From contig NZ_KZ686269.1 of NCBI RefSeq assembly GCF_003029735.1, forward strand, positions 992,001 to 1,056,000: DNA of 64,000 nucleotides, written 5' to 3'. Positions 26,127 to 34,079 of this stretch are shown here, piece by piece (within the stretch, counting starts at the first letter, position 1; the number at the start of each line of letters is the position of its first letter). Position numbers and translations under genes: made by a program. The stretch comes from Pedobacter yulinensis (GTDB lineage: Bacteria; Bacteroidota; Bacteroidia; Sphingobacteriales; Sphingobacteriaceae). Below the pieces are notes generated by a model. That model ran no database searches. It was not told the origin of the DNA and saw nothing but the letters and a program-made list of their open reading frames with translations.

Positions 26127-27731
26127 ATGCACCAAAACCTGTTGCTCATCCTGGGACTTCTTTTTGTAGTGATGCTGCTGGTCATGCTTGCCCAGAAGAT
26201 CCGTATTGCTTATCCGATCTTTCTGGTGCTGGCCGGGTTAGGAATCGGTTTTATTCCGGGCATACCGCCGCTGGAGTTAGACCCCGAACTCATCTTCCTG
26301 GTCTTCCTGCCACCCCTGCTTTATGAAGCAGCATGGTACACGTCCTGGAAAGAATTCAAAAAATGGAGCAAAGGCATTATCATGCTGGCGTTTGGCCTGG
26401 TATTCTTCACTTCTTTCGTCGTTGCGCATGCCGCCCACGCTTTCATTCCCGGCTTTACACTGGCCCTGGGCTTCCTGCTGGGAGGTATCATATCCCCTCC
26501 AGACGCGGTCGCTGCGACAACCGTACTCAAAGGTCTGAAAGTACCCAACCGGACCATTACGATCCTGGAGGGCGAAAGCCTCGTAAACGACGCCTCGTCG
26601 CTGATTGTATTCCGTTTCGCGTTGGCCGCCATCCTGACGGGGGTTTTCTCCATGCAGCAGGCAACCGGGCAGTTCTTCATGGTATCGGGCATGGGGGTGG
26701 TTGTCGGCCTGGCCGGGGCGCATGTCATGTACGTGATCCATCGGTTTCTGCCTACCTCTGCCGCCATCGACGCTACGTTGACCGTGATGACGCCTTACAT
26801 ACTTTTCTTGTCGGCAGAACACTTTCATTATTCCGGTGTCATGGCTGTAGTGAGCGGTGGCCTGTTCATGTCTTTCCGCTCGCATGAGATCTTCAGAACA
26901 GGTGGTACCCGCGTAAATATGGTCGCTGTCTGGCACACGCTCGTTTTCGTAATGAATACCCTGGTGTTTATACTTATCGGTCTTGAACTGCCGGTTATTG
27001 TGCGGGGCATGGGTGATGTATCGCTAATTCAGGCGGTAAAATACGGCGTATTTATCAGTCTGATTGCGATCGCCATCAGGTTACTGTGGGTTTTCGCCAC
27101 GGCACATATCCCCCGGTTGTTCAGCAAAAAATGGCGCCGGCTTCCCTCAGCGGGTTGGAAAAACCCGCTCATCATTGGCTGGGCGGGGATGCGCGGGGTC
27201 GTATCCTTGGCCTCGGCTTTATCGATACCGTTATATATGGGTAATGGCGAACCGTTTCCACATCGCGACCTGATCATTTTTATAACCTTCGTGGTGATCC
27301 TTATTACCCTCGTTTTTCAGGGTTTGACCCTTCCGGCGGTGATCAGGTTGATCAAGATTGGGGAATTGGATCCGGTGCTTCCGGAGCACGAGCAGCATGC
27401 CGGCATCAGGCTCAGATTAGATACCCTGGCGCTCCGTCACTTGGATACGCGCCACGCCTCTGCATACAGCAATAGCCTGGTGAAAGCATATGCGGAGAAG
27501 CTAAGACGGGAGATTGAAGGGCACCGGCAGAACCTGAGCTCTGATGAGGTCTGCAGCAGCCGGGCATCGGAACGCGAAGAATTCCAGCAGATCATGTTCG
27601 ACATCCATGCCCAGCAACGTAATGAGTTATTTAAAATGAAGAACGAGAAAACCTTCACCGACGAGGCAATACGCAAAGCCGAACATTTACTCGATATCAA
27701 CGATGTCCGAATATCAGAAAGTACCGTCTAG
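26127..27731 (+). CDS. Na+/H+ antiporter, CPA1 family (NhaP/YjcE-like)
   Basis: The 534-residue protein has about twelve membrane segments in the first 410 residues. The core motifs are SPPDAVAAT (near 129-137) and GESLVNDASSLIVFRFA, where the Asn-Asp pair binds the cation, followed by WAGMRGVVSLASALS. A 110-residue hydrophilic C-terminal tail, rich in Glu, Arg and Lys, is probably a cytoplasmic regulatory region. It exchanges protons for Na+ or K+ at the inner membrane. It stands alone. Confidence 0.92.
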   Translation: MHQNLLLILGLLFVVMLLVMLAQKIRIAYPIFLVLAGLGIGFIPGIPPLELDPELIFLVFLPPLLYEAAWYTSWKEFKKWSKGIIMLAFGLVFFTSFVVAHAAHAFIPGFTLALGFLLGGIISPPDAVAATTVLKGLKVPNRTITILEGESLVNDASSLIVFRFALAAILTGVFSMQQATGQFFMVSGMGVVVGLAGAHVMYVIHRFLPTSAAIDATLTVMTPYILFLSAEHFHYSGVMAVVSGGLFMSFRSHEIFRTGGTRVNMVAVWHTLVFVMNTLVFILIGLELPVIVRGMGDVSLIQAVKYGVFISLIAIAIRLLWVFATAHIPRLFSKKWRRLPSAGWKNPLIIGWAGMRGVVSLASALSIPLYMGNGEPFPHRDLIIFITFVVILITLVFQGLTLPAVIRLIKIGELDPVLPEHEQHAGIRLRLDTLALRHLDTRHASAYSNSLVKAYAEKLRREIEGHRQNLSSDEVCSSRASEREEFQQIMFDIHAQQRNELFKMKNEKTFTDEAIRKAEHLLDINDVRISESTV

Positions 27732-27913
27732 TCTTCCCGTGAGACAGACAATAAACAAACTGTGAAACGATAAGAATTCAATCAACGAAGTCTGCAGCAC
27801 TTTGTGGCGGAAAACACCCATCATCACCGGCCAGCTGCCGGCAAGACCGGCCGGGACGAACACTTGCTTTAAGTCGCCTTGCAGTGTCTTAAGTGATTGG
27901 TTAAAAACAGCAA

Positions 27914-27962
27914 AAACCGAGGGCTTGGTTTAAAAGGTTGGCCGGGTGGCAGGATCGCGCTT
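27914..27962. repeat. Diverged copy of palindrome-plus-tRNA-tail repeat
   Basis: A palindrome-like segment AAACCGAGGGCTTGGTTT (27914-27931) is followed by GGGTGGCAGGATCGCGCTT (27944-27962). The latter differs by one base from the tail of the repeats at 30.0 and 30.2 kb, and the order palindrome-then-tail is the same. It sits in the 270-bp gap after the antiporter gene. Confidence 0.6.
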
Positions 27963-28001
27963 GTATAACAGGCAATTTACGGCTGCCGCTGCACAAACAC
28001 G

Positions 28002-28424
28002 TCAAAACGGCAGCAACGCGCGAGTTGGCTCATCCACATCGTAAGCCTCTTCGGGTCGAGCTGACGAAAGTTTGTTCTGACTCAAAATGACCCTGCGCAG
28101 CCGCTCCTGATGTTCGTCACCCCAGAGCCCGATTGATTGAATAAGCGGGATAAGCGTTTTTCCAAACGCGGTCAATTCATATTCCACTTTCGGAGGCATT
28201 ACCGGGTATATGGTCTTAGTGACCATTTCATGGTCCTGCAATTCTTTCAGTTGTACGTTCAGCACCCTCCTGGTAACGTCGGGAATCTTCCGCTGTAATT
28301 CACTGGGTCGCCGGTTACCTTCGTGAATGAACCAAAGGATACGGATTTTCCATTTGCCGTACAGCACTTCACCAACCAGATCAAGTCCGCAATTAAGCGA
28401 CGGTGTTATCTTTTTCACGTACAT
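28002..28424 (-). CDS. HxlR-family transcriptional regulator
   Basis: The 140-residue winged-helix protein has the HxlR signature: NCGLDLVGEVLYGKWKIRILWFI, RRPSELQRKIPDVTRRVLNVQLKELQ, and PPKVEYELTAFGKTL. It would bind DNA as a dimer. The frame is open to 28574, but ATG 28424 begins the typical start (MYVKKITPSLNCGLD). The codon GTG at 28418 is an alternative. A promoter box ends only 4 bp upstream, so the transcript may be leaderless. It is divergent from the SDR gene it probably controls. Confidence 0.9.
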   Translation of the reverse strand: MYVKKITPSLNCGLDLVGEVLYGKWKIRILWFIHEGNRRPSELQRKIPDVTRRVLNVQLKELQDHEMVTKTIYPVMPPKVEYELTAFGKTLIPLIQSIGLWGDEHQERLRRVILSQNKLSSARPEEAYDVDEPTRALLPF

Positions 28425-28428
28425 TATA

Positions 28429-28459
28429 CAAATATACACTGAACTGATTAAGCGAGCAA
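28429..28459 (-). promoter_or_regulatory. Bacteroidota-type promoter for HxlR gene
   Basis: On the minus strand a TTG (28457-28459) and TATATTTG (28429-28436) are spaced by 20 bp, a near-ideal match. Transcription would begin almost at the ATG (28424). Confidence 0.55.
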
Positions 28460-28547
28460 TACGGATAAGTTTGTCCCTATTTGATTCGTAAGCCCGTAAT
28501 TGTTTGGTACCGGCGTACTGCTGAGATTTGCATAAAATTAAAGATTT

Positions 28548-29342
28548 ATGGAACAGCAGACCAATTACAGCCATGAACTATCTGGGAAGATAGCCCTCGT
28601 AACGGGCGGCACAAAGGGCGCCGGAAAAGCGATCGCCGCTCGCTTAAAAGCCGCAGGCGCTACCGTTGTCATCACGGCAAGAAACATACCCGAACAGGCA
28701 GATCCGGACGTGCATTTTATCGCGGCTGACCTGAGCCAGCGCGGCGCAGCAGCTTTGGTTGCCAGCGAAACATTGGAGCGCTACGGCAGATTGGATATTC
28801 TCGTCAACAACCTGGGCGCCTCAGAAACACCGGGCGGCGGCTTCGCAGCACTCAGCGATGAGCATTGGGAAAAAACGATCAGTACAAACTTATTCGCACC
28901 GGTCAGGTTAGACAGGGCATTCCTGCCCCAGATGCTTGGGCGGGGTAACGGTGTGATCATTCACATTGCTTCTATCCAGGGTCGGCTCCCCTTGTACGAT
29001 GCAACACTCCCCTATGCCGCCGCTAAAGCCGGACTCATCAACTACAGCAAAGGCTTGGCAAAAGAAGTAACGGCCAAAGGGGTGCGGGTGCTGACGGTTT
29101 CCCCGGGCTGGATCAACACCGAAAATGTCAAGCATTTTCTGGAACGGATCGCCAGGAGCTCAAACTGTTCTATTGAGGATGCGCAGAAAAGCGTTATCGC
29201 TGCCCTTGGCGGCATACCAGCCGGAAGACCCGCAGAACCCGAAGAGGTTGCTGAACTTGTCGGCTTCCTTGCCTCGCCACGGGCTAACTATCTGAGTGGC
29301 TCTGAATTCGTCATTGACGGAGGAACAATTCCAACAATTTGA
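28548..29342 (+). CDS. Short-chain dehydrogenase/reductase (SDR)
   Basis: The 264-residue protein is a classical SDR. The NAD(P)-binding TGGTKGAG spans 19-26, the NNLGA motif is near 86, the catalytic Ser is 141, and YAAAK gives Tyr155 and Lys159. Many relatives with this length and the HxlR partner are oxidoreductases of small carbonyl compounds, but the substrate is unknown. It lies opposite the HxlR regulator and 18 bp upstream of an NTF2-like gene, so it is likely an inducible detoxification pair. Confidence 0.92.
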   Translation: MEQQTNYSHELSGKIALVTGGTKGAGKAIAARLKAAGATVVITARNIPEQADPDVHFIAADLSQRGAAALVASETLERYGRLDILVNNLGASETPGGGFAALSDEHWEKTISTNLFAPVRLDRAFLPQMLGRGNGVIIHIASIQGRLPLYDATLPYAAAKAGLINYSKGLAKEVTAKGVRVLTVSPGWINTENVKHFLERIARSSNCSIEDAQKSVIAALGGIPAGRPAEPEEVAELVGFLASPRANYLSGSEFVIDGGTIPTI

Positions 29343-29360
29343 AAAGCAAGTAAAACAACC

Positions 29361-29684
29361 ATGAAATTACACAAAGTAGTAGAGCGCTTTATTGAAACGC
29401 AAAACAACCACGACAGCAACGCTTATGTAGCGTGTTTCACCGATTCTGCCGTCGTTCATGACGAAGGTAAAACCCACAAAGGGAAAACAGAAATCCGCCA
29501 ATGGATAGAAGATGCCAATGAGAAATACCAAAGTTTCATGGAGCCCCTCAAATATGAGGCGACCGGACCGAAGGGAATACTGACCGCAAAGGTATCTGGT
29601 ACATTTCCCGGAAGCCCGGCAGTGCTGCAGTTTCATTTGGTACTGGAGGATGACCTGATCGATTCTCTAAAAGTAAGTGGATAA
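29361..29684 (+). CDS. NTF2-like / SnoaL-fold protein
   Basis: The 107-residue protein fits the nuclear transport factor 2-like fold: an N-terminal helix (VVERFIETQNNHDSNAYVACF) followed by the strands FTDSAVVHDEGKTHKGKTEI and LTAKVSGTFPGSPAVLQFHLV. Such small proteins are enzymes or ligand-binding helpers. It follows the SDR gene by 18 bp. Function unknown. Confidence 0.85.
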   Translation: MKLHKVVERFIETQNNHDSNAYVACFTDSAVVHDEGKTHKGKTEIRQWIEDANEKYQSFMEPLKYEATGPKGILTAKVSGTFPGSPAVLQFHLVLEDDLIDSLKVSG

Positions 29685-29824
29685 CACGCGGGTTACAAGA
29701 GACCGCTGATGCAGAACAAGGTGCCCACATGTGTAGGAAACAGTGGCTTTTCGCAAATCCAAGATCCGACAGGATGCGAAAAGAAATAGCCGTTGATTAC
29801 GGTAGTCGGCATATGGCTAATAAC

Positions 29825-29859
29825 AAAAACCGCTATTCAACATGTGAAGAGCGGTTTTT
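29825..29859. terminator. Bidirectional terminator hairpin
   Basis: AAAAACCGCT (29825-29834) pairs with AGCGGTTTTT (29850-29859) across a 15-nt loop, with A and T runs on the two sides. It lies 140 bp after the NTF2-like gene and may also stop tRNA transcripts coming from the right. Confidence 0.65.
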
Positions 29860-29872
29860 GTGGTTTCATCGT

Positions 29873-30229
29873 GGTGGCAGGATTGCGCTCGTTCCTGAAG
29901 GCAGCTGACACTTGAGGCAGATACCTCTTGCCTCGGCTGGCACCGATACATTCAGCCCGTGAATACTCCGATTTTTGTCGAAACCTGCGGTTTCCTGGCT
30001 TTTCGTCGAACCTGCGGTTTCTCTCAAGGGGGATTTGGTCGGGGTGGCAGGATTGCGCTTCTCTACTAATCTTCCTCGCTCGGCAAGCGTAGACCTGTTC
30101 CGCTTTCGGCCACGCCATTCAGGCGCGAATGCTGTGCTTTTATGCGAAGCCTCCGGTTTCTCTTCATGCTTTCACCGAAACCTGCGGTTTCTCTCAAGGG
30201 GGATTTGGTCGGGGTGGCAGGATTGCGCT
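29873..30229. repeat. Repeat array: 51-bp direct repeats with tRNA-Pro-like tail
   Basis: A 51-bp sequence is identical at 30009-30059 and 30179-30229. It begins with AACCTGCGGTTTC and ends with GTGGCAGGATTGCGCT. A shorter copy of the tail plus the next bases (24 bp) occurs at 29873-29896. The part TCGGGGTGGCAGGATT (30039-30054 and 30209-30224) is identical to the first 16 bases of the tRNA-Pro gene as written on this strand (30393-30408), its 3' end. No gene is supported in 29685-30392. Confidence 0.8.
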
Positions 30230-30338
30230 CGTTCCTCGCGCGATCCTGGAGGGGGGTAGACAAACGAAACAGAAGCCGAAAAACCTGAGGTTTTTCTGGG
30301 CTTTGCTGTTCCCGCCCCTCCCTGAAGCCTGCGGCTTC
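29980..30338. repeat. Family of short GAARCC-NGNG-GYTTC palindromes
   Basis: Six near-palindromes of 14-19 bp occur in 360 bp: 29980-29994, 30008-30021, 30146-30160, 30177-30191, 30278-30296 and 30324-30338. Each would form a short hairpin with a 3-base loop. A weaker match lies at 18250. They resemble bacterial REP-type palindromes. No transposase gene is in the window. Confidence 0.7.
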
Positions 30339-30392
30339 GGTCGGGCCGGAAACAGCAAAGCCCCCGCTACGCGGAGGCTTCTGTTTCGTTTG
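30261..30392. repeat. 132-bp nested inverted repeat abutting tRNA-Pro
   Basis: Perfect 17-bp inverted arms CAAACGAAACAGAAGCC (30261-30277) and their complement (30376-30392) enclose three more stems. These are a 19-bp palindrome (30278-30296), a 10-bp pair CTTTGCTGTT/AACAGCAAAG (30301-30310 and 30351-30360) with an inner GAAGCC/GGCTTC hairpin, and a small CCGC/GCGG hairpin near 30364-30374. The right arm ends exactly at the tRNA 3' base. Confidence 0.8.
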
Positions 30393-30466
30393 TCGGGGTG
30401 GCAGGATTCGAACCTACGACCTCCACATCCCAAATGTGGCGCGATACCGGGCTACGCTACACCCCG
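30393..30466 (-). tRNA. tRNA-Pro (anticodon TGG)
   Basis: Read on the minus strand, the 74-nt sequence folds as a cloverleaf with acceptor stem CGGGGTG/CACCCCG, an anticodon stem CCACA/TGTGG with loop TTTGGGA (anticodon TGG), and a T-arm with TTCGAAT. The CCA end is not encoded. It is followed on the same strand by the 132-bp nested inverted repeat. Confidence 0.95.
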
Positions 30467-30483
30467 AAAACTGACTGAGTCAG

Positions 30484-30570
30484 CGGTGAGAGCGGGATTC
30501 GAACCCGCGGTACGGTTGCCCGTACGACAGTTTAGCAAACTGTTCCTTTCGGCCTCTCAGGCACCTCACC
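30484..30570 (-). tRNA. tRNA-Ser (anticodon GCT)
   Basis: The 87-nt sequence on the minus strand has acceptor stem GGTGAGG/TCTCACC, an anticodon stem ACAGT/ACTGT with loop TTGCTAA (anticodon GCT), the long variable arm expected for tRNA-Ser, and a T-loop TTCGAAT. It lies 17 bp upstream of tRNA-Pro on the same strand, so the two are probably one transcript. CCA is not encoded. Confidence 0.95.
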
Positions 30571-30647
30571 TCACCTTTCAGCAAGCAGTCCTGCCGCTGT
30601 TTTAAGGTCTGCAAATATAGCAATTCAGTGTATTCTGCAAAAAAAAA

Positions 30648-32726
30648 TTACGCATGTTGTTGATAATCTATCCGCACGTGGTAGATGCTCATCAACATTG
30701 TCTTGAATATCAGCTTAATAGTTTCAATATCTTTTAAGGTCAGATCGCAATTATCGAGCTGGTCCTGCTCCAGCTTGTAATTAATGATCCGTTCTACCAG
30801 TGCATTGATGCTTTCCATATCCGGATTTTTGAGGCTTCGTGAAGCCGCCTCGACCGAATCGGCAAGCATGAGCACCCCGGTTTCCTTCGAAAACGGGATC
30901 GGCCCGGGGTACCGGAAGGTGTTTTCATCGACAAACTTTTCAGGCGAATTTTTCAGGAATGACTGGTAAAAATAGTCGACCCGCGTATTGCCGTGGTGCG
31001 TGCGGATAAAATCAATTACCGCTTCCGGCAGCTGATGTTTCCTGGTAATCTCAATCCCCTTGTGTACATGCTGAATGATGATCTGGGCACTTTGTTCATA
31101 TGGCAGCTTATCGTGCGGACTTTCGGCCGTATTCTGGTTCTCGATAAAATACTGCGGGTTCTCCATCTTACCAATGTCGTGATACAATGCGCCCGCACGC
31201 ACGAGCAAGGCGTTCCCGCCGATCTTAAAGATCGCCGCCTCGGCCAGGTTGGCCACCTGCAGCGAGTGTTGGAACGTGCCCGGCGCCTTAAAAGCCAGGT
31301 CACGCAGCAGCTTGTTGTTGGTATTGGTCAGCTCGATCAGCGCCACGTCAGAGGTGATGCCGAACACCCGCTCAAAGGCCCAGATCAGCGGATAAGCCAG
31401 GAGGGACAGCAACACACTGAATACGAACGGCGCAAAATTCAGCCATTCAATCTCACCGAACGAACCTTCGCGCAGCAAAGCAATGCCCAGGAACGAAATC
31501 AGGTAGGCCAGCAGGATATAAAAGGCAGAAAGCAGGAAACGCGCGCGTTTAATGAAGTTTTTAATGCTGTAAATGGCCACCATGCCAGCGGTAACCTGGT
31601 AAAAAACAAACTCAAAGGCGTTGCCCACAAAAAAGCCCGCCACCAGGATCACCAGCAGGTGCAGGTAAAGCGCCAGCCGGGTATCAAACAGGATGCGGAT
31701 AATAATCGGAACAATACAAAACGGAATATAATACAGACTGGGCAGGTTCATCTTAATGGCAAACGTCAGCGCCAGCAGCATACCGGTTACCACGATCAGG
31801 ATGAGCGACAGCTGCCGGTTATCAGCATAAATGTCTTTTCTGAACATGGCCAGGAAGATCATTAGGAGCGAAATGGTGAAACCAACCAATAGTACCTGGC
31901 CGATGTACACCTGCGCACTGCTGCCGATGCTTTTGGTCTGCGCATCGTACGTGGTCCTGAACGATTCGAGCTTCTGATAAATTTCATCATCGATCACCGC
32001 ATTGCGCGACACGATCAGCTCGCCTTTCTGCACCATTCCGCGTGTCGAGGATATATTTTCAATGGTATTCTGCTGCACAACGGCCGTCAACCGTTCATCA
32101 AAAGAAATGTTCGGCCTGATGTGGCCTTCAGCCAGTTCATTGACCATTTCATTTGCCCTAACGCTTGTCGATTTGAAGTTTGTCCTGAAATAGTTAACGG
32201 CCCCCTCCGTCGTAAACACATCCTGTGTACTCAGCCTTTTCGAAACATTGTCGGTCAGCAGTGAAAAGTCGTAACTGCTCTTGCCTCCCAGGTGCATGTT
32301 GTTGACGCCGACCACTCCTTTCCTGTAAATCGCAGTCAGAAGGGCTACCGCGCGGGCTTTGTTTGCATCCCGCTCCCGCTCGCCTGGCGCCGCCGATGCC
32401 CACTTTACATCAAACTCACCAGAAAAACTTTCTATTTCGATATCCCCCAGCTTTTTATTCAGCTGGTACACAGGCAAGACGTTTTTAAGCACTTCGTTCC
32501 GGTCGGCCAGGATCTGCCCCGGCGTTTTTAAAATCGCGAAACTGAACGGTGCCACCAAGTCCCTGTTCATCCAGTTCTTCCCTTTTTCAAATTCGTACCG
32601 GAAACGCGGCTGCTTTGGTAAGTAAAGAGTAATAACCAGCACCGATATCACCATCATGATATACTTGATGTTCGAAGAGTATTTCCGGTAAAGAAGCCGC
32701 TGGGAATTTCGTTTGATCTTGGCCAA
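30648..32726 (-). CDS. 7TM-HD (PgpH-like) HDIG-domain phosphohydrolase
   Basis: The 692-residue membrane protein has one N-terminal helix, an extracytoplasmic 7TMR-HDED domain (about 50-270), seven membrane helices, and a C-terminal HD domain with LYHDIGKMENPQYF and HHGNTR. In Firmicutes PgpH hydrolyses c-di-AMP, so a c-di-AMP role is plausible. The start is not ATG: TTG 32726 gives a family-like MAKIKRN start, and TTG 32753 falls within a TATTTTTG promoter-like box (32751-32758), so 32726 is preferred. It is divergent from the SPFH gene. Confidence 0.88.
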   Translation of the reverse strand: MAKIKRNSQRLLYRKYSSNIKYIMMVISVLVITLYLPKQPRFRYEFEKGKNWMNRDLVAPFSFAILKTPGQILADRNEVLKNVLPVYQLNKKLGDIEIESFSGEFDVKWASAAPGERERDANKARAVALLTAIYRKGVVGVNNMHLGGKSSYDFSLLTDNVSKRLSTQDVFTTEGAVNYFRTNFKSTSVRANEMVNELAEGHIRPNISFDERLTAVVQQNTIENISSTRGMVQKGELIVSRNAVIDDEIYQKLESFRTTYDAQTKSIGSSAQVYIGQVLLVGFTISLLMIFLAMFRKDIYADNRQLSLILIVVTGMLLALTFAIKMNLPSLYYIPFCIVPIIIRILFDTRLALYLHLLVILVAGFFVGNAFEFVFYQVTAGMVAIYSIKNFIKRARFLLSAFYILLAYLISFLGIALLREGSFGEIEWLNFAPFVFSVLLSLLAYPLIWAFERVFGITSDVALIELTNTNNKLLRDLAFKAPGTFQHSLQVANLAEAAIFKIGGNALLVRAGALYHDIGKMENPQYFIENQNTAESPHDKLPYEQSAQIIIQHVHKGIEITRKHQLPEAVIDFIRTHHGNTRVDYFYQSFLKNSPEKFVDENTFRYPGPIPFSKETGVLMLADSVEAASRSLKNPDMESINALVERIINYKLEQDQLDNCDLTLKDIETIKLIFKTMLMSIYHVRIDYQQHA

Positions 32727-32794
32727 AATGTGAGTGACAATTAGTGCGCCCAAAAATAAACATAAATTTTAACAATAAGTTTTGCTGCGCACCC

Positions 32795-32825
32795 TTGAAA
32801 AGTTCAGTTGAACTTGCTACATTTA
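32795..32825 (+). promoter_or_regulatory. Bacteroidota-type promoter for SPFH gene
   Basis: A TTG (32795-32797) is followed after 20 bp by TACATTTA (32818-32825), one mismatch from TAnnTTTG. The start codon is at 32846. Confidence 0.5.
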
Positions 32826-32847
32826 TGATATCAAATTAATATCATAT
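32824..32847. promoter_or_regulatory. Palindrome at the SPFH start codon
   Basis: TATGATAT (32824-32831) and ATATCATA (32839-32846) form an 8-bp inverted repeat separated by 7 bp. It covers the expected transcription start and ends in the ATG. A ribbon-helix-helix protein is encoded just downstream, so autoregulation is possible. Confidence 0.4.
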
Positions 32848-33703
32848 GTATCAGGAAAAAATTATTCATCCGCCTTCTGGCTATCTCATCTTCTTTTTAT
32901 TTTTGATCGCACTGGCCGCAGGCGTGCTGGCCCTTGTCAACGCATTTTACTGGACAGGCTCGCTGGTGCTGGCCGCCGATTTGATTTTGGTACTTCCGGG
33001 ATTGATCATCAATGACCCGAACGAGGCCAAGGTGCTGACGCTTTTCGGTAAATACGTCGGCACAGTAAAAAGCGATGGCTTTTTCTGCGTTAACCCCTTG
33101 ACAGTAAAAAAACGCGTATCGCTTCGCGCCAACAACCTGAACGGCCAGCAGATCAAAGTAAATGACAAACTGGGTAATCCCATTGAAATTGCCGCTGTCG
33201 TGGTCTGGCAGGTGAAAGAAACAGCGAAAGCCACTTTCTCTGTGGAAAATTACATGCAATATGTATCCATTCAGAGTGAAGCGGCCGTTCGGCATTTGGC
33301 CAACCTCTTCCCTTATGACAATTTTGAAGATGAAGAGGCGTCCATTACGCTGAAAGATGGTGCAGAAAAAGTGAGCGCGCTGCTTGAAAGCGAATTGAGC
33401 GAGCGCCTGGACCGGGCCGGAATCGAAGTCTTGGAAGCACGCCTCTCACACCTGGCTTATGCGCCAGAAATTGCCGGAGCCATGCTGCAGCGGCAGCAGG
33501 CCACAGCTGTTGTAGCCGCGAGGAAACAGATCGTAGAAGGAGCCGTAGGCATGGTCGAGATGGCGCTTGCCCGCTTGTCTGAAAAAGGCATTGTCGAGCT
33601 GGACGAAGAACGGAAGGCGGCCATGGTAAGCAACCTGTTGGTCGTTCTTTGCGGGGAGCGCAATGTATCGCCTGTGGTCAATGCGGGAACCCTGTATCCT
33701 TAA
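32846..33703 (+). CDS. SPFH/Band 7 domain membrane protein
   Basis: The 285-residue protein has two hydrophobic segments near the N-terminus (about 12-33 and 37-55), then an SPFH domain ([27 protein letters not shown], with a central [19 protein letters not shown]). A helical region follows, ending in [27 protein letters not shown] proteins scaffold membrane microdomains and protease complexes. The next gene encodes a 56-residue RHH protein, an arrangement I recall from other Bacteroidota. Confidence 0.9.
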   Translation: MYQEKIIHPPSGYLIFFLFLIALAAGVLALVNAFYWTGSLVLAADLILVLPGLIINDPNEAKVLTLFGKYVGTVKSDGFFCVNPLTVKKRVSLRANNLNGQQIKVNDKLGNPIEIAAVVVWQVKETAKATFSVENYMQYVSIQSEAAVRHLANLFPYDNFEDEEASITLKDGAEKVSALLESELSERLDRAGIEVLEARLSHLAYAPEIAGAMLQRQQATAVVAARKQIVEGAVGMVEMALARLSEKGIVELDEERKAAMVSNLLVVLCGERNVSPVVNAGTLYP

Positions 33704-33823
33704 AAAGTACGGGGTATACACAACGCAGGATTTCTTTCGACAGCTTGTCGCATAACGGCCAGTTTGCAGTTCACACCAAAAGTTTTATCCTGCTCTATCC
33801 AAAGAATGTTCAGAAACCAGTTT

Positions 33824-33994
33824 ATGCCTGATAAAGAAAAGAAAGCATTTGTGTTAAGGGTGAGTCCGGCGATGATGCAGGAACTGGAACAATGGGCTGC
33901 CGAAGAATTTCGCAGCACCAACGGCCAGATCGAATACCTGCTTAGCCAGGCCCTGAAGGCAAGGAAAAGGAAAGCCGGCGATAAACCGGCTTAA
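33824..33994 (+). CDS. Small Arc-like ribbon-helix-helix DNA-binding protein
   Basis: The 56-residue protein has the RHH pattern: strand KKAFVLRVSP, helix AMMQELEQWAAEEF, turn RSTNGQ, and helix IEYLLSQALKARKRK. ATG 33824 gives the usual compact start. Earlier in-frame ATGs at 33764 and 33806 would extend it. It lies 120 bp after the SPFH gene and may regulate it through the palindrome at the SPFH start. A toxin partner is not seen. Confidence 0.8.
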   Translation: MPDKEKKAFVLRVSPAMMQELEQWAAEEFRSTNGQIEYLLSQALKARKRKAGDKPA

Positions 33995-34017
33995 CTCCCC
34001 TTTTACCGGGACCCATC

Positions 34018-34047
34018 TTGTGCATTCGGGCGAAAGCCCTATCTTAG
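34018..34047 (+). promoter_or_regulatory. Probable promoter for thiolase gene
   Basis: A TTG (34018-34020) and TATCTTAG (34040-34047) are separated by 19 bp. The second differs from TAnnTTTG at one base. The thiolase ATG lies 33 bp further on. Confidence 0.45.
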
Positions 34048-34079
34048 CAGCACTAACCAGTATTCAAAAAGGAACACAC

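Noticed and set aside
30129..30605. Open frame of 158 codons across the two tRNAs
   Set aside because: It runs through both tRNA genes and the palindrome repeats, and its protein has no family character.
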